This document shows, one piece after another, positions 1-10,478 of a stretch of DNA of 64,000 bases; positions within the stretch are counted from its first letter, which is position 1; each line of letters opens with the position of its first letter. The stretch is from Nocardia vinacea (GTDB taxonomy: Bacteria; Actinomycetota; Actinomycetes; Mycobacteriales; Mycobacteriaceae): contig NZ_CP109149.1 of NCBI RefSeq assembly GCF_035920345.1, positions 3,224,001 through 3,288,000 on the forward strand. Reading direction: 5' to 3'. Position numbers and translations under genes: made by a program. The notes below the pieces were generated by a model. The model was not told the DNA's origin and ran no database searches. It worked only from the letters and a program-made list of their open reading frames with translations.

Positions 1-973
1 CGCCGAGGGCGGTCAGATCCGCACCCGCACCGGCGGCATCGAGCTGGTCGTAGGTGATGCATTTCTGATTCGTACCGGTGCCGACGCAGCTGGCGTCGGC
101 GATCTTGCGGTAGATGCCGTCCTTGCGCGAGCCGGTATTCACGTCCTGCTGGTCGTGCAGCTGCCGTCCCTCGGAGACGACCAGATTGCCGACCCGCGAA
201 CTCTTGCCGAGCAGTGCCGTCACCGCCTGCGTGGACGGGCTGTGACTCGGGATCGCGTAGTAGCCGGGCTGCACCGAATTCATATTCGAATTGCGCATGG
301 CCGCTTGGAAGAAGGCCTCACTGCTCGCGACAATGCCCTTCTTGTGCATCTCCTCCGCGATCTGGTTCGACGTATCGCCCGGATGGACCTGCACCACCAC
401 CAGCGGTCCGACCGGACCCGCGAAATCCTCGGGTGCGCCGAACATCTTGACCACTTTCATCCCCGCGAATACCGCGGCACCGGCGAACAGCGCCACGAAT
501 AGCGCACCGATCAGCCACAGATTCCGGCGGCGCTTCTTGCGCTCGGCGGCCTTGCGGGAGGCCACCCGGGACCGTCGCCCGCGCGAGGGCGCACTGCGCC
601 GACGCTCCGAGCGGGACTCCGCACGCTCCTCGTCTGTCCGACTCCCGCCGCGCTCGGACCTGGTGCGCCCCGACCGCGCGGACGCGGCACCGGAGCGTCC
701 GCCACCCGACTCGTCACCGCGGGACCGCCGTGGCTCCGCTCCCTCGGCCCGCTGCGGACGCCCACGCCGCGGTTCCACGCGCTCGGCCCGCTGCGGGGCC
801 GCACGCCGCGAACGCTCGGCCTCGAGTACCTCGTCGTGATCTTCGTCGGTGTAGCGCGGAATGACCGTGGTGTCGTCGTCGTAGTCCTCCCATGCTTGGT
901 CGTTTCGCCGGTAACGCCGCTCAGCCTCGCGCTGACGGAAACGTTCCTCGGCTCGCGCCCATCGATCCGTCAT
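1..973 (-). CDS. mltG: Endolytic murein transglycosylase MltG (YceG), 3' end outside window
   Basis: MltG cleaves nascent glycan strands at the outer face of the membrane. 324 codons are visible and the reading frame stays open to the window edge, so the C-terminal catalytic part with its glutamate is not seen. The first 150 or so residues are a disordered Arg/Glu/Asp-rich cytoplasmic tail, then one membrane helix (about 151-170), then the start of the YceG domain ([25 protein letters not shown]). The long charged tail is typical of actinobacterial MltG. The ATG overlaps the ruvX stop by 4 bases (ATGA), so the two are translationally coupled, as in mycobacteria (Rv2553c-Rv2554c). Identification rests on the visible domain and on synteny. 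Confidence 0.9.
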   Translation of the reverse strand, partial: MTDRWARAEERFRQREAERRYRRNDQAWEDYDDDTTVIPRYTDEDHDEVLEAERSRRAAPQRAERVEPRRGRPQRAEGAEPRRSRGDESGGGRSGAASARSGRTRSERGGSRTDEERAESRSERRRSAPSRGRRSRVASRKAAERKKRRRNLWLIGALFVALFAGAAVFAGMKVVKMFGAPEDFAGPVGPLVVVQVHPGDTSNQIAEEMHKKGIVASSEAFFQAAMRNSNMNSVQPGYYAIPSHSPSTQAVTALLGKSSRVGNLVVSEGRQLHDQQDVNTGSRKDGIYRKIADASCVGTGTNQKCITYDQLDAAGAGADLTALG

Positions 974-1503
974 GCACCGTCTCCGGAATCAGACGCCGCT
1001 TCGGCCGACTTCAACACCGCACTCCGTTCGTCCAACCATCCCTGCAGGATCGCTACGGCGGCCGCCTGATCGATCACCTGCCGCTGGCCACGCGCGCGAA
1101 CTCCACTGTCCCGCAATGCACGTGCAGCTGACACCGTAGTCAAACGTTCGTCGGAAAGTCGGATAGGCACAGGTGCTATGACTGCGCGCAAACGCTCCGC
1201 GAACGCCATCGCCGCATCGGCTGCGGTCCCCTTTTCCCCGCGCAATGTCCGTGGCAGACCGACGATGACCTCGACGGCCTCGTATTCCCGCACAATTTCG
1301 GCAATTCTGGAAATGTCGCTTGCCGGTCCGGGTGCGCGCTTATTCGGCTTCGCGCGCGCCACCGTTTCCACGGGCGTGGCGAGCATGCCGTTCGGGTCGC
1401 TGGAGGCGACCCCGATTCGGACACTGCCGACATCGATGCCGATCCGCCTGCCGCGGCCGGGATCGGTGTCGGGCGAGGGACGATGACTCTCCGAGTCGCC
1501 CAT
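970..1503 (-). CDS. ruvX: Holliday junction resolvase-like protein RuvX (YqgF)
   Basis: A 177-residue RNase H-fold protein of the YqgF/RuvX family, implicated in 16S rRNA 5' processing and possibly Holliday junction cleavage. Family motifs are present in order: [13 protein letters not shown] near residue 22 (first catalytic Asp), [12 protein letters not shown] in the middle and DERLTT with the second acidic residue. It lies between alaS and mltG with overlaps on both sides, so the three form one operon. The ATG overlaps the alaS stop by one base; a GTG one codon upstream (1506) overlaps it by four (GTGA) and is an equally possible start. Confidence 0.93.
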   Translation of the reverse strand: MGDSESHRPSPDTDPGRGRRIGIDVGSVRIGVASSDPNGMLATPVETVARAKPNKRAPGPASDISRIAEIVREYEAVEVIVGLPRTLRGEKGTAADAAMAFAERLRAVIAPVPIRLSDERLTTVSAARALRDSGVRARGQRQVIDQAAAVAILQGWLDERSAVLKSAEAASDSGDGA

Positions 1504-4169
1504 CACCCGGCGAGTTCGGCCACCCGGGCACGGACCGAGGCCAGACCGACTTCGATACCCGAGGGGTCCGAACCGGCGCCCTGCGCCATCTCCGGCTTGC
1601 CGCCGCCGCGACCGGAAATGCTCGCGCCGAAGCTGGCGACCAGGTCTCCGGCCTTGAAGCCGAGATCCTGCGCGCTCCTGTTGACCGTCACGACGAAGGG
1701 CACCTTGCCATCGGCATTGCCGAGCAGCACGACGACCGCAGGTTCGGTGCCGAACCGGCCACGGATATCGGTGGCGAGGGTGCGCAGATCACCGGCGGTG
1801 ACACCTTCGGGCGCGGCCGCGGCCACCAGCAGCACGCTGCCGACCCGCTCGGCCTCGTCCACGAACTTGGCCGCCGAGGCGAGCACCGTAGCGATCTTGG
1901 TGCGCTCGAGCTCCTTCTCGGCCACCTTCAGCCGCTCCACGAGCTGCTCGACGCGCGCCGGCACCTCCTCCGAAGGCACCTTCAGCGAGGACGCGACACC
2001 GGCCAGCAGCGCACGCTCCTTTGCCAGATACCTATATGAGTCCAGGCCGACGAAGGCCTCCACACGTCGCTTACCGGAACCGATCGCCGATTCGCCGAGC
2101 ACGGTGATCGGGCCGATCTGCGAGGAATGCTGTACGTGTGTACCACCGCACAGCTCCATCGAGAACGGTCCGCCGATCTCCACCACGCGCACCTCGTCGC
2201 CGTAGTTCTCGCCGAACAGCGCGAGCGCGCCCATCTGCTTGGCTTTGGGCAGATCAGTGACGAAGGTGTTCACGGGGAAGTCCGAGCCGACCCCGTCGTT
2301 GGAGACGGCCTCGATATCGGCCTTCTGCTGTTCGGAGAGCTGGCCCTGCCAGTTGAAGTCGAAACGCAGATAGCCGGGCTTGTTCAGCGAACCGGCCTGC
2401 ACGGCGTTCGGGCCGAGCACCTGCCGCAGCGCGGCATGCACCATATGCGTGCCGGAGTGGCCCTGGGTGGCGCCGTGGCGCCAGGCCGGATCGGCTTGCG
2501 CGAGCACGACATCACCCTCGGTGATCTGGCCCTGTTCGACCGTGGTCTTGTGCACCCACAGCTTCTTGGCGATCTTCTGCACATCGTTGACGCGTAGTTT
2601 GAGGCCCTGCGCCGTAATGGTGCCGCGATCGGCGATCTGACCACCGGACTCCGCGTACAGCGGGCTGCGGTCCAGGATCACCTCGACATCCTGGCCGATG
2701 GTGGCGGTCGGCACCCGGACACCGTCGGCGATCAACGCGAGGACGTGCGCCTCGGAGGTCAGCTCGTCGAAACCGGTGAATTCCGTTGCGCCGCGATCGA
2801 CCAACTCCTTGTAGATGGACAGGTCGGCATGTCCGTGCTTGCGTGCCTGCGCATCCTCCTTGGCCATCTTCCGCTGTTCGGCCATGAGCGAGCGGAAGCC
2901 CTCCTCGTCGACCGACAGTCCGGCCTCGGCTGCCATCTCGAGGGTCAGCTCGATCGGGAAGCCGTAGGTGTCGTGCAGTTTGAAGGCATCCGAACCCGGA
3001 ATGGTCTTGCCGCCCTTGGCCGCAACCTCATCGACGGCATCGGCGAACAGCCGGGAGCCGGTATTGAGCGTCTTGAGGAACGCGGTCTCCTCACCCACCG
3101 CGACATTCTCGATCCGCGCGAAGTCGGTGGCCAGTTCCGGATACGACGGCGACATCAGCTCGCCGACGACCTTCATGAACTCGCCGATCACCGGCTTGTC
3201 CGCGCCGAGCAGTCGGGCCGAGCGCACGATCCGGCGCAGCAGACGGCGCAGCACATAGCCACGGCCCTCGTTGCCTGGGTTGACACCGTCGGCGATCAGC
3301 ATGGCCGAGGTGCGGGCATGGTCGGCGATGACGCGGAAGCGGCGGTCGTCCTCGTGTTCGACGCCGTAGGACCGGCCGGTCAACTCTTCGGCCTTATCGA
3401 TGATCGGGCGCAGCAGGTCGGTCTCGTAGACGTTGTCGACGCCCTGCAGCAGCAGCGCGATGCGCTCGACGCCCATACCGGTATCGATATTCTTCTTGGG
3501 CAGCGATCCGACCGGCGGGTAGCCGAGCTTGGGGCTCTGCTCACCGCGGATGTCCTGCATGAAGACCAGATTCCAGATCTCCAGGTAGCGGTCCTCGTCG
3601 GCGACCGGGCCGCCGTCCCCGCCGTATTCGGGGCCGCGGTCGTAGTAGATCTCCGAACACGGGCCGCCCGGGCCGGGCACACCCATATCCCAGTAGTTGT
3701 CCTTGCCGTCGCGGAACTGGATCCGCTCCTTCGGGATGCCCGCGACCCGGTGCCAGATCTCGGCGGCCTCCGGGTCGGATTCGTAGGCCGTCACCCAGAT
3801 CCGCTCCGGATCGAAGCCGTAGCCGCCGTCCTCCTGCGACTTGCTGATCAACTCCCAGGCGAGGGTGATGGCGCCCTCCTTGAAGTAGTCACCGAAGGAG
3901 AAGTTGCCCGCCATCTGGAAGAAGGTGTTGTGCCGGGTGGTGACGCCGACCTCTTCAATATCGCCGGTGCGGACGCATTTCTGCACACTGGTCGCGCGCG
4001 CGAACGGCGGCGCCTCTTGGCCCAAGAAATACGGCTTGAACTGAACCATGCCCGCGTTGACGAACAACAGGGTCGGGTCGGCCAGGATCAGCGAGGCACT
4101 GGGCACCTCGGTGTGTCCGGCACGGACAAAATGGTCCAGGAATCGCCGTCGGATCTCGTGGGTCTGCAC
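1503..4169 (-). CDS. alaS: Alanine--tRNA ligase
   Basis: Charges tRNA-Ala in the cytoplasm. The 888 residues match the usual bacterial length. The N-terminal class II catalytic core starts at [17 protein letters not shown] sequence and includes [11 protein letters not shown] and the motif 2 region. The editing domain carries the zinc/active-site residues in [12 protein letters not shown] and MELCGGTHV, and the C-terminal DHHA1 region ends with [14 protein letters not shown]. The start is the ATG just before QTHEIRRRF, which aligns with family N-termini. It is first in an alaS-ruvX-mltG operon. I saw no T-box leader in the 105 bases between it and rarA. Confidence 0.97.
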   Translation of the reverse strand: MQTHEIRRRFLDHFVRAGHTEVPSASLILADPTLLFVNAGMVQFKPYFLGQEAPPFARATSVQKCVRTGDIEEVGVTTRHNTFFQMAGNFSFGDYFKEGAITLAWELISKSQEDGGYGFDPERIWVTAYESDPEAAEIWHRVAGIPKERIQFRDGKDNYWDMGVPGPGGPCSEIYYDRGPEYGGDGGPVADEDRYLEIWNLVFMQDIRGEQSPKLGYPPVGSLPKKNIDTGMGVERIALLLQGVDNVYETDLLRPIIDKAEELTGRSYGVEHEDDRRFRVIADHARTSAMLIADGVNPGNEGRGYVLRRLLRRIVRSARLLGADKPVIGEFMKVVGELMSPSYPELATDFARIENVAVGEETAFLKTLNTGSRLFADAVDEVAAKGGKTIPGSDAFKLHDTYGFPIELTLEMAAEAGLSVDEEGFRSLMAEQRKMAKEDAQARKHGHADLSIYKELVDRGATEFTGFDELTSEAHVLALIADGVRVPTATIGQDVEVILDRSPLYAESGGQIADRGTITAQGLKLRVNDVQKIAKKLWVHKTTVEQGQITEGDVVLAQADPAWRHGATQGHSGTHMVHAALRQVLGPNAVQAGSLNKPGYLRFDFNWQGQLSEQQKADIEAVSNDGVGSDFPVNTFVTDLPKAKQMGALALFGENYGDEVRVVEIGGPFSMELCGGTHVQHSSQIGPITVLGESAIGSGKRRVEAFVGLDSYRYLAKERALLAGVASSLKVPSEEVPARVEQLVERLKVAEKELERTKIATVLASAAKFVDEAERVGSVLLVAAAAPEGVTAGDLRTLATDIRGRFGTEPAVVVLLGNADGKVPFVVTVNRSAQDLGFKAGDLVASFGASISGRGGGKPEMAQGAGSDPSGIEVGLASVRARVAELAG

Positions 4170-4274
4170 AGATATCCAGCCTACCGGTGCCCCGCATCCC
4201 CTTTTTCAGCGACCGGGGTGGTCCACGTCCGCTGACGGGGCCGCCCCGGAACCGGTCTGCGGCGAAGTGAGCGT

Positions 4275-5621
4275 TTATCGTCCACGGACGATTCTGCGCA
4301 GCTTCTCGACGCGGCGTTGGATATCGCGTTCGACGCCGTGGTCGGTCGGGGTGTAGTAGTCGCGCCCGACGATTTCGTCGGGCGGATACTGTTGGGCCAG
4401 TACGCCGTCCGGGTCGTCGTGCGGGTATTTGTAGCCCTGGGCGTTGCCGAGGGCGGCGGCTCCTGCGTAGTGGCCGTCGCGTAGGTGTGCCGGGACCGCA
4501 CCCGCCTTGCCTGCCGAAATATCGGCGAGCGCGGCACCGAGCGCGGCGGGCACAGCACCGGATTTGGGGGCCGTGGCCAGGTGAATGGTCGCGTGGGTCA
4601 GGGTGAGTTGGGCCTCGGGCATGCCGATCAGCTGCACGACGTGTGCCGCCGCGACCGCGGTCTGTAGCGCCATCGGATCGGCCATGCCGATATCCTCGCT
4701 CGCCGAAATCACCAGGCGGCGGGCGATAAAACGAGGATCCTCGCCCGCGCTGAGCATGCGAGCCAGATAGTGCAGTGCCGCATCGACATCCGAACCGCGA
4801 ATGGATTTGATGAAGGCACTCACCACGTCGTAGTGCTGGTCACCGGCACGGTCGTAGCGCACGGCCGCCTTGTCCACGCTGGCCTCGACCAGATCCACAT
4901 CGACGGTGCCGTCCAACGAGGATTCCGCCGATGCCTCCAGCGCGGTGAGCGCCCGGCGCGCGTCGCCACCCGCGATCCGCACGATGTGCTCGAGCGCGGC
5001 CTCGGTCACCGTGTACGCGCCGCCGTAACCACGCGGGTCCGCGAGCGCACGATCGAGCACCAGCCGGATATCAGCCGCGGTGAGCGACTGCAATTGCAGT
5101 ACCAGCGAGCGCGACAGCAGCGGCGAGACCACCGAGAACGACGGATTCTCGGTCGTCGCGCCGACCAGCAGCACGATCCGGTTCTCCACCGCGGCCAGCA
5201 ACGCGTCCTGCTGGGTCTTGGAGAAGCGGTGCACCTCGTCGATGAACAGCACGGTCTGCTCGCCCGCGGTGAGTCGGCGGCGGGCCACATCGATGACCGC
5301 GCGCACCTCCTTCACCCCGGCCGACAAGGCCGACAGCGCCTCGAAGCGCCGACCGGTGGCCTGCGAAATCAACGACGCCAGCGTCGTCTTGCCGGTTCCC
5401 GGCGGTCCGTACAGCAGCACCGACGCCGCGCCCGAACCATCGATCAACCGCCGCAGCGGCGAGCCGGGTCCGAGCAGATGCTGTTGGCCGACCACCTCAT
5501 CCAATGTCGCGGGCCGCATCCGCACCGCCAGCGGCGCACCGGCATCGCGGCGCACGACACTGTCGATGGAGTGTCCGGTCGGCACCTCGTCGCCGGGCAC
5601 GTCGAATAAGCCTTCGCTCAC
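4275..5621 (-). CDS. rarA: Replication-associated recombination protein A (RarA/MgsA AAA+ ATPase)
   Basis: A clamp-loader-like AAA+ ATPase that acts at stalled replication forks. With the GTG start at 5621 the protein is 448 residues, the usual size. Visible motifs: [15 protein letters not shown] at the start of the AAA domain, Walker [13 protein letters not shown] (near residue 71), Walker [11 protein letters not shown] and sensor 1 GATTENPSF, followed by the C-terminal MgsA domain ([18 protein letters not shown]). The frame is open far upstream (to 6089), but that part reads as shuffled Arg-rich shadow sequence and overlaps the phoD remnant, so the GTG before SEGLFDVPG was chosen. Same position as Rv2559c in mycobacteria. 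Confidence 0.93.
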   Translation of the reverse strand: MSEGLFDVPGDEVPTGHSIDSVVRRDAGAPLAVRMRPATLDEVVGQQHLLGPGSPLRRLIDGSGAASVLLYGPPGTGKTTLASLISQATGRRFEALSALSAGVKEVRAVIDVARRRLTAGEQTVLFIDEVHRFSKTQQDALLAAVENRIVLLVGATTENPSFSVVSPLLSRSLVLQLQSLTAADIRLVLDRALADPRGYGGAYTVTEAALEHIVRIAGGDARRALTALEASAESSLDGTVDVDLVEASVDKAAVRYDRAGDQHYDVVSAFIKSIRGSDVDAALHYLARMLSAGEDPRFIARRLVISASEDIGMADPMALQTAVAAAHVVQLIGMPEAQLTLTHATIHLATAPKSGAVPAALGAALADISAGKAGAVPAHLRDGHYAGAAALGNAQGYKYPHDDPDGVLAQQYPPDEIVGRDYYTPTDHGVERDIQRRVEKLRRIVRGR

Positions 5622-5719
5622 AACGAGCACGTTACCGAGGGGGACCGACACCTCCCCAACGCTGCATGCGCCGAAGGTCCGGAACGGGCGTCGATTTGCC
5701 TGCCGACCGTGGATCGGCT

Positions 5720-5927
5720 GTGATCGCAGCCGTGGCTGAAAACGTCGTCGTTCCAGATTCCGAGCCGTTCGCTCGACGCACTCTGCTGAAGGCTGGTGCC
5801 GCGGCGACCGTCGCCGCGATCGCGATCGCCACGCCCGCCCGCCCGCGCCGAGGGTCCGATATTCCGCCACGGCGTGGCCTCGGGTGATCCACTGCCGAAC
5901 GGCGTGATCATCTGGCCGGTCGCCTGA
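5720..5927 (+). pseudogene. Remnant of a Tat-exported PhoD-like alkaline phosphatase
   Basis: From the GTG at 5720 the translation begins with a Tat-type signal ([10 protein letters not shown] followed by an Ala-rich stretch ending ATPAR). At about 5852 the homologous reading jumps by +1 into the frame that reads [20 protein letters not shown], the conserved N-terminus of mature PhoD-type phosphatases, then a stop occurs at 5925-5927. The rest of the roughly 500-residue enzyme is missing. This is a frameshifted and truncated gene start lying between rarA and the YCII gene. The signature and the frame change are read directly; the PhoD assignment is from memory of the family. Confidence 0.72.
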
Positions 5928-6087
5928 TAGCTCGGCAGGGTCTGCATTGGCACGACTTGCGAGACTCCGCGCGATTCCAGGAGCAGAATTTTTCTCACGA
6001 AAGGTTGTCGATTTCCGTCGAGCTCGATCGTCGGAACGAATACGACGGCCCGATCGGCGGGCCGACGCAACCCGAAGGAGCGAGATC

Positions 6088-6435
6088 ATGAGCCAGTACC
6101 TGGTGCTGATTTACGAAGACGAAAACGCGTACGCGACCGCATCGGAGCAGGTCATGGGCGAGGTCTATCAGGCACACGTGACCTTCCAGGAGATCGCGGG
6201 CGACGCCGTGCAGGGCGGCAACGCCCTCCAGCCGACCGCCACCGCCACCTCCATCCGGCAGAAGGACGACGGCGATTTCACCGTGACCGACGCCCCGTTC
6301 GCCGAGGCCAAGGAAGCGCTCGGCGGCTACTACCTGATCGAGGCCGCGGATCTGGACGCCGCGATCGCAGTCGCCAAGCAGGTGCCTGCCCGATTCGGCG
6401 GCGTCGAGGTGCGCCCGATCATGACCTTCGACTAG
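6088..6435 (+). CDS. YCII-related (DGPF-type) protein
   Basis: A 115-residue single-domain protein of the YCII/DGPF family (dimeric alpha/beta barrel). The start [12 protein letters not shown] and the family motif [20 protein letters not shown] (here DAPF instead of DGPF) are diagnostic. The start is the ATG at 6088 with an AAGGAG ribosome binding site 7 bases upstream; the open frame extends upstream but without family similarity. The ECF sigma factor gene begins 4 bases after the stop. Pairing of DGPF proteins with ECF42 sigma factors is well known; the biochemical role of the DGPF protein in these pairs is not established. Confidence 0.9.
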   Translation: MSQYLVLIYEDENAYATASEQVMGEVYQAHVTFQEIAGDAVQGGNALQPTATATSIRQKDDGDFTVTDAPFAEAKEALGGYYLIEAADLDAAIAVAKQVPARFGGVEVRPIMTFD

Positions 6436-6439
6436 CCCT

Positions 6440-7693
6440 GTGCCGATCGATACCGATGCGGCTGCCGCCGTCGACCAGGCGCACCGTCGCGAATGGGCCT
6501 TCGTGCTCGCCGCGACGGTGCGGCTGGTCCGCGATTTCGACCTCGCCGAGGAATGCGTCCAGGACGCCTACGCTCGGGCACTCACCGAGTGGTCCGCGCA
6601 CGGCGTTCCCGCCAAGCCCGGCGCCTGGCTGACCACCGTTGCCCGCCGCCGCGGTCTCGACCTGCTGCGCCGCGATTCGAGCATGCGGCGCGCACTGCCC
6701 ACGCTGGTCACCGACCAGGCCGGCGACACCGCCGATCTCGCACTCGCGGAACTGGATTCGGCATCCGCCATTCCCGACGACCGGTTGCGTCTGATCAGCA
6801 CCTGCTGCCACCCGGCACTGGCCCGCGAGGCCCGGGTGGCGCTGACCCTGCGTCTGGTCTGCGGTGTCACCACCGCCGAGGTCGCTCGCGCCTTCCTCAC
6901 CAGCGAATCGACCATGGCGGCCCGAATTACACGCGCCAAGAAGAAGATTGCGGTGGCGCGCATTCCGTATCGGGTGCCGTCGGTGCGTGAACTCCCGGAC
7001 CGGCTCGATGCCATCTGCGCGGTCATCCATCTGCTGTTCACCACCGGCCACACCGCGCCGTCGGGTAACGCGCTTGTTCGTGCCGATCTGGTCGAACGGG
7101 CGCTCCAACTTGCACGAATGATGCATGCGCTCGTCCCGGACGACCCTTCCGTCACCGGCCTCCTGGCCCTGATCCTGCTCACTGACGCGCGGCGCGCCGC
7201 CCGCGTGGATGCCGAAGGGCGCCTGTGTACTCTCGAACACCAAGACCGCTCCCGCTGGGATCGCGCGGCCATCGCCGAGGGTATTGCCTTGGTGAAAACT
7301 GCCCTGCCACATACGGATCGGTACACCCTGCAGGCCGCCATCGCCGCCGTGCACGACGAGGCACCGTCCTGGGCGGAAACCGACTGGCGTGAGATCACCG
7401 GCCTGTACGTACTCCTGCTCCGAATCTGGCCGGCACCAGTGGCGCGCCTCAATCACGCGGTAGCAGTGGGCCTTTCCGGCAATCCGACACGAGCGCTCGC
7501 CCTACTCGACGCTCTCGCCGCCGAACCGTCCCTCGCCACCTACGGCTACCTCGAAGCCTCCCGCGCGGCCTTTCTTACCCAATTGGGCCGCACCACCGAA
7601 GCCGCCCGAGCCTATGAATCCGCGCTACTCCTAACCGAAAACACCATGGAACGAGCCCACCTCGAATCCCGCCTATCCGACCTCACGGCCTGA
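6440..7693 (+). CDS. ECF42-type RNA polymerase sigma factor with C-terminal extension
   Basis: A 417-residue extracytoplasmic-function sigma factor. Region 2 occupies about residues 15-85 (DLAEECVQDAYARALTEW), region 4 about 110-170 (VALTLRLVCGVTTAEVARAF, then ITRAKKKI), and about 200 further helical, TPR-like residues follow (NHAVAVGLSGNPTRALALLD). That extension in place of an anti-sigma factor is the mark of the ECF42 group, which is co-encoded with DGPF proteins exactly as here. Start GTG at 6440, 4 bases after the DGPF stop, so the pair is an operon. In this group the extension is thought to control activity; targets often include the DGPF gene itself. Confidence 0.92.
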   Translation: MPIDTDAAAAVDQAHRREWAFVLAATVRLVRDFDLAEECVQDAYARALTEWSAHGVPAKPGAWLTTVARRRGLDLLRRDSSMRRALPTLVTDQAGDTADLALAELDSASAIPDDRLRLISTCCHPALAREARVALTLRLVCGVTTAEVARAFLTSESTMAARITRAKKKIAVARIPYRVPSVRELPDRLDAICAVIHLLFTTGHTAPSGNALVRADLVERALQLARMMHALVPDDPSVTGLLALILLTDARRAARVDAEGRLCTLEHQDRSRWDRAAIAEGIALVKTALPHTDRYTLQAAIAAVHDEAPSWAETDWREITGLYVLLLRIWPAPVARLNHAVAVGLSGNPTRALALLDALAAEPSLATYGYLEASRAAFLTQLGRTTEAARAYESALLLTENTMERAHLESRLSDLTA

Positions 7694-7833
7694 CGCAGCC
7701 GAGTAGGAGCGCGAGGTCTCCTGTTCTCACACGTACCGATAACCCCACACCCCTATGTACTGGCCACAAAAGGTACGCGGACGACGGAGTCGCGTCGACT
7801 ACGCCGGGTCCCAAGCTAACGCAGGCCCGAAAC

Positions 7834-9003
7834 CTATTCCGACCAGCGCTCTTCGAGCATCGCCGACACATCCTCGGCGAAATCCCCGACTGCGTCGTCG
7901 CCGGTGCATCGCGCGTCTTCCGCCAGGGCGGCCCAGCGATTGATCAGGGCTTCCGAGCGCGGAACGGAGAGGCCGTGTTCGCGGGCGGCGGCGATGCGGG
8001 TGTGGTCGGCGGGCAGGAACCAGTAGGTGGTGAGCCAGACCCAGATGAGGCGGGCTTCCAGGATACGTTCGGCGAGTACCGCGTCGTCGGCCAGGGCGGG
8101 CCAGACGCCGACGACCTCGGCCCGCCACGCTTCCACCATTTGCTGGGCGCGCTCGCGGGACAGTTCGAAGTCGCACAGGCAGCCGGGGAAGGACACCAGC
8201 GCGTAGGCGATGTCGAGGGTGGCATCGCGGTAGCCACCCCATTCGTAGTCGAGGAAGCGTGCGCCCTCTTCGTTGAGGATGACGTTGTCCGGGCACAGGT
8301 CAGAGGGGCTGAATGCGCGGAAGCGACCCGCGGAGAACAGGCGATTGCCTCGAACGATCCGCTCGGCGATCTCACCGGGAACCTCGATGCCGAGTTCGCG
8401 CTGCAGCATGCCGGGCACCTCGGAGATGGCGGCCTCGGCCTGTTGCGCGATGCCGTCGACCCGGTGTACCACGTCCACCCTGCGCAGCAGCGCGACGAAA
8501 TCCGCTTCGCGCCCGACGGTTGCCGCATGCATCCGACCCAGCGCCTGCGCGAAAGCCATGAGCGCGTTGCGCGTCGCCGGTTCCGCACCGGATTGCAACA
8601 CCTGTGTCATCCGGGCGTTCTCCCCGAGATCACTCAGGACGAGCAGCCGGTCCGGGAGGCTGTGCGCGATCACGTATGCGCCGGGCCGCTGTTCGCGGCT
8701 GAGCGCGGTAGTGAACTGATACGACACGGCCTCGCGTAGAAACGCGGAGTCGATGCTGGCGACGCCGGGCGCTAGACCACCCGTCGTGCGGTCCGCCGCG
8801 GATCCGCGAACCTGCTTGACGATAAGCGTCCGGGGCAGGGAGAAGGCGTTCTCTGAAACACGCACGCGTAGGACCGTGGTCCTACCACTACCGCTGAGTT
8901 CCATCGGATCGCTCAGCTTTACCGGAGCACCCATTCGCTTTGTGAGCAACTGCTGTGCTGCGGACACGACTTCGGCGGCGCGTTCGGCCAATAGTGCGGT
9001 CAT
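7834..9003 (-). CDS. Aminoglycoside phosphotransferase/choline kinase-fold protein
   Basis: A 389-residue protein with the APH-like small-molecule kinase fold. The N-lobe has TLIVKQVRG (probable ATP-binding Lys), and the C-lobe has FSPSDLCPDNVI and FLDYEWGGYRDATLDIAYAL, corresponding to the Brenner loop (HGDxxxxN) and the metal-binding DxE/D motif. The catalytic Asp and the Asn are kept but the loop histidine is replaced by proline (P-S-D for H-G-D). The substrate cannot be told from sequence; it should not be read as an antibiotic resistance gene. It stands alone, convergent with the sigma factor gene and divergent from the proline-rich membrane protein gene. ATG at 9003. Confidence 0.8.
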   Translation of the reverse strand: MTALLAERAAEVVSAAQQLLTKRMGAPVKLSDPMELSGSGRTTVLRVRVSENAFSLPRTLIVKQVRGSAADRTTGGLAPGVASIDSAFLREAVSYQFTTALSREQRPGAYVIAHSLPDRLLVLSDLGENARMTQVLQSGAEPATRNALMAFAQALGRMHAATVGREADFVALLRRVDVVHRVDGIAQQAEAAISEVPGMLQRELGIEVPGEIAERIVRGNRLFSAGRFRAFSPSDLCPDNVILNEEGARFLDYEWGGYRDATLDIAYALVSFPGCLCDFELSRERAQQMVEAWRAEVVGVWPALADDAVLAERILEARLIWVWLTTYWFLPADHTRIAAAREHGLSVPRSEALINRWAALAEDARCTGDDAVGDFAEDVSAMLEERWSE

Positions 9004-9196
9004 CGCTAATCAAGCTACTCGCACCGGGTCACTTCTAGCGAGCGGTTACACAACCTTTCCGCGTCGTTCGGCGTGTCTGCGTCAAGGTTGCGGAACGGGC
9101 GCTGGTTGCTTGACACCATTGCGGCTGTCCGGTTTTCTCATCGTCAACTGCCGTGCGCCACACCGCAAACCAGTTGCGTCGAAAGGTCTGCAGACA

Positions 9197-10411
9197 ATGT
9201 CCGACTCACCGTCGCCCAAGCCGAACGAACCAACTGGCTCGCCCGAACGGAGCAGCGGCGCGCCCGACGAAGGTGACGGCGAACAGTTCGCCGCGCGTCC
9301 GGGTCAGCACGAAGGTCCGAATCCGCAACCGACGGAACCGACGGAACCGAGCACCGGACCAGGCAGGCACGAGATGGCCGGACGCGCGGGCTACCCACAG
9401 TTCGAGGGTCCCGGCGCGGCGCAGTACGGCAGTGAACCGGTGGAGCCGCCACCGCCGGTCGGCGCGCCCGGACAGCCGGGACAGCCGAGCTATGGCCCAC
9501 CGGGAACCGGTCCCGGCTCGGCGCATCCCGCACCGATGCCCCCTGGCGCGATGCCGCCCGGAGCTGCTGGAACGGTCCCGCCGGGTGCGATGCAACCCGG
9601 CTTCGATCCGGCCGGCTCAGCAGCGCCCGGCCTGGCGAAGCCCGGTGCCGTACCTCCCGGCGCAATGCCGCCTGGCGCAACGCAACCCGGCATCGAACCG
9701 GCCGGCACGATGCCTCCCCCCGGCGCAATCCCTCCGGGCGCTCAGCCCGGCGCGCCGACCTACGGCTACCAATCCGCCCCCGGCGCGCCGACAACCCTCG
9801 ATGTCGGCAATGCCCTGAGCTACGGCTGGGAGAAGTTCCGCGCGAATTTCGGCCCCTGGCTGGCCGTTACCGCGGTCGGCGTGATCATCTATCTCGCCTT
9901 CGTGCTCATCGTCCAGGCCGTGCAACCGAATTCCCTGTTCGGTCTGTTGCTGATCTTCCTTGTGGTCATGGTCGCGATCTGGCTGCTGCAGGCCGCCATG
10001 ATCCGCGGCGCCCTCTACGAAACCGATGGCAACAAACCGACTTTCGCGTCCTACTTCCATTTCGTGAATGCGGGCAATGTCCTCTTGACAGCCCTGCTCG
10101 CCTTCGCGCTCACCTGGATCGGCGCGGCGCTGTGCTTCGTGCCCGGTCTGATCGCCGGATTCCTGTGCATGTTCTCACTGCACTTCGTCGTCGATCAAGA
10201 ACAGGGTCCGTTCGACGCGATCAAGTCCAGCGCGACGCTGGTCATCGCCAATATCGGGCAGGTGCTGCTACTCGGCCTCGCCGTGCTGGTCATCACCTTT
10301 GTCGCCACCCTGCTGTGCGGCTTCGGCCTGCTGGTCGCCGGACCGGTGTGCACGATCGCGGTGACCTACGCCTACCGGGCACTCACCGGCGGCACCGTGT
10401 CCGTGTCCTAG
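9197..10411 (+). CDS. Proline/glycine-rich membrane protein
   Basis: 404 residues. The first half is low-complexity and Pro/Gly-rich, with imperfect repeats of PPGAMPPGA-like units (about 110-185). The second half has four or five hydrophobic segments (LAVTAVGVIIYLAFVLIV, LLLIFLVVMVAIWLL, LLTALLAFALTWIG, VLLLGLAVLVITFV). It corresponds in position and architecture to the proline- and glycine-rich transmembrane protein next to rarA in mycobacteria (Rv2560). Function unknown. The ATG at 9197 (MSDSPSPKPNEP) was chosen because the long upstream open frame is antisense to the kinase-fold gene. Confidence 0.85.
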   Translation: MSDSPSPKPNEPTGSPERSSGAPDEGDGEQFAARPGQHEGPNPQPTEPTEPSTGPGRHEMAGRAGYPQFEGPGAAQYGSEPVEPPPPVGAPGQPGQPSYGPPGTGPGSAHPAPMPPGAMPPGAAGTVPPGAMQPGFDPAGSAAPGLAKPGAVPPGAMPPGATQPGIEPAGTMPPPGAIPPGAQPGAPTYGYQSAPGAPTTLDVGNALSYGWEKFRANFGPWLAVTAVGVIIYLAFVLIVQAVQPNSLFGLLLIFLVVMVAIWLLQAAMIRGALYETDGNKPTFASYFHFVNAGNVLLTALLAFALTWIGAALCFVPGLIAGFLCMFSLHFVVDQEQGPFDAIKSSATLVIANIGQVLLLGLAVLVITFVATLLCGFGLLVAGPVCTIAVTYAYRALTGGTVSVS

Positions 10412-10413
10412 CC

Positions 10414-10452
10414 TTCGGTGCGCTGGGCGGATCTGCTCCCAGCGCACCGGAA
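10414..10452. terminator. Bidirectional hairpin terminator
   Basis: A 12-base stem, CGGTGCGCTGGG paired with CCCAGCGCACCG, around a 10-base loop. It starts 3 bases after the stop of the proline-rich membrane protein gene and sits between two convergent genes, so it can serve both. There is no strong T-run, as is common in actinobacteria. Confidence 0.75.
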
Positions 10453-10478
10453 CATCGGCCCCGCAACAGAATTGGCGG

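Noticed and set aside
2745..4235. 496-codon open frame on the plus strand
   Set aside because: Fully antisense to alaS, which has clear family motifs; the product is His/Gln/Arg-rich shadow sequence, expected in high-GC DNA.
4170..4274. Possible T-box or structured leader before alaS
   Set aside because: Only a weak stem (4213-4221 with 4241-4249) is visible; no T-box sequence or specifier arrangement. The hisS upstream region also lacks one.
7834..9003. Aminoglycoside resistance gene
   Set aside because: Only the general kinase fold is supported; loop residues and context do not match known resistance enzymes.
9640..9760. CRISPR-like or tandem repeat array
   Set aside because: The repetition comes from Pro/Gly/Ala codon repeats (PPGAMPPGA type) inside a coding sequence, without spacers.
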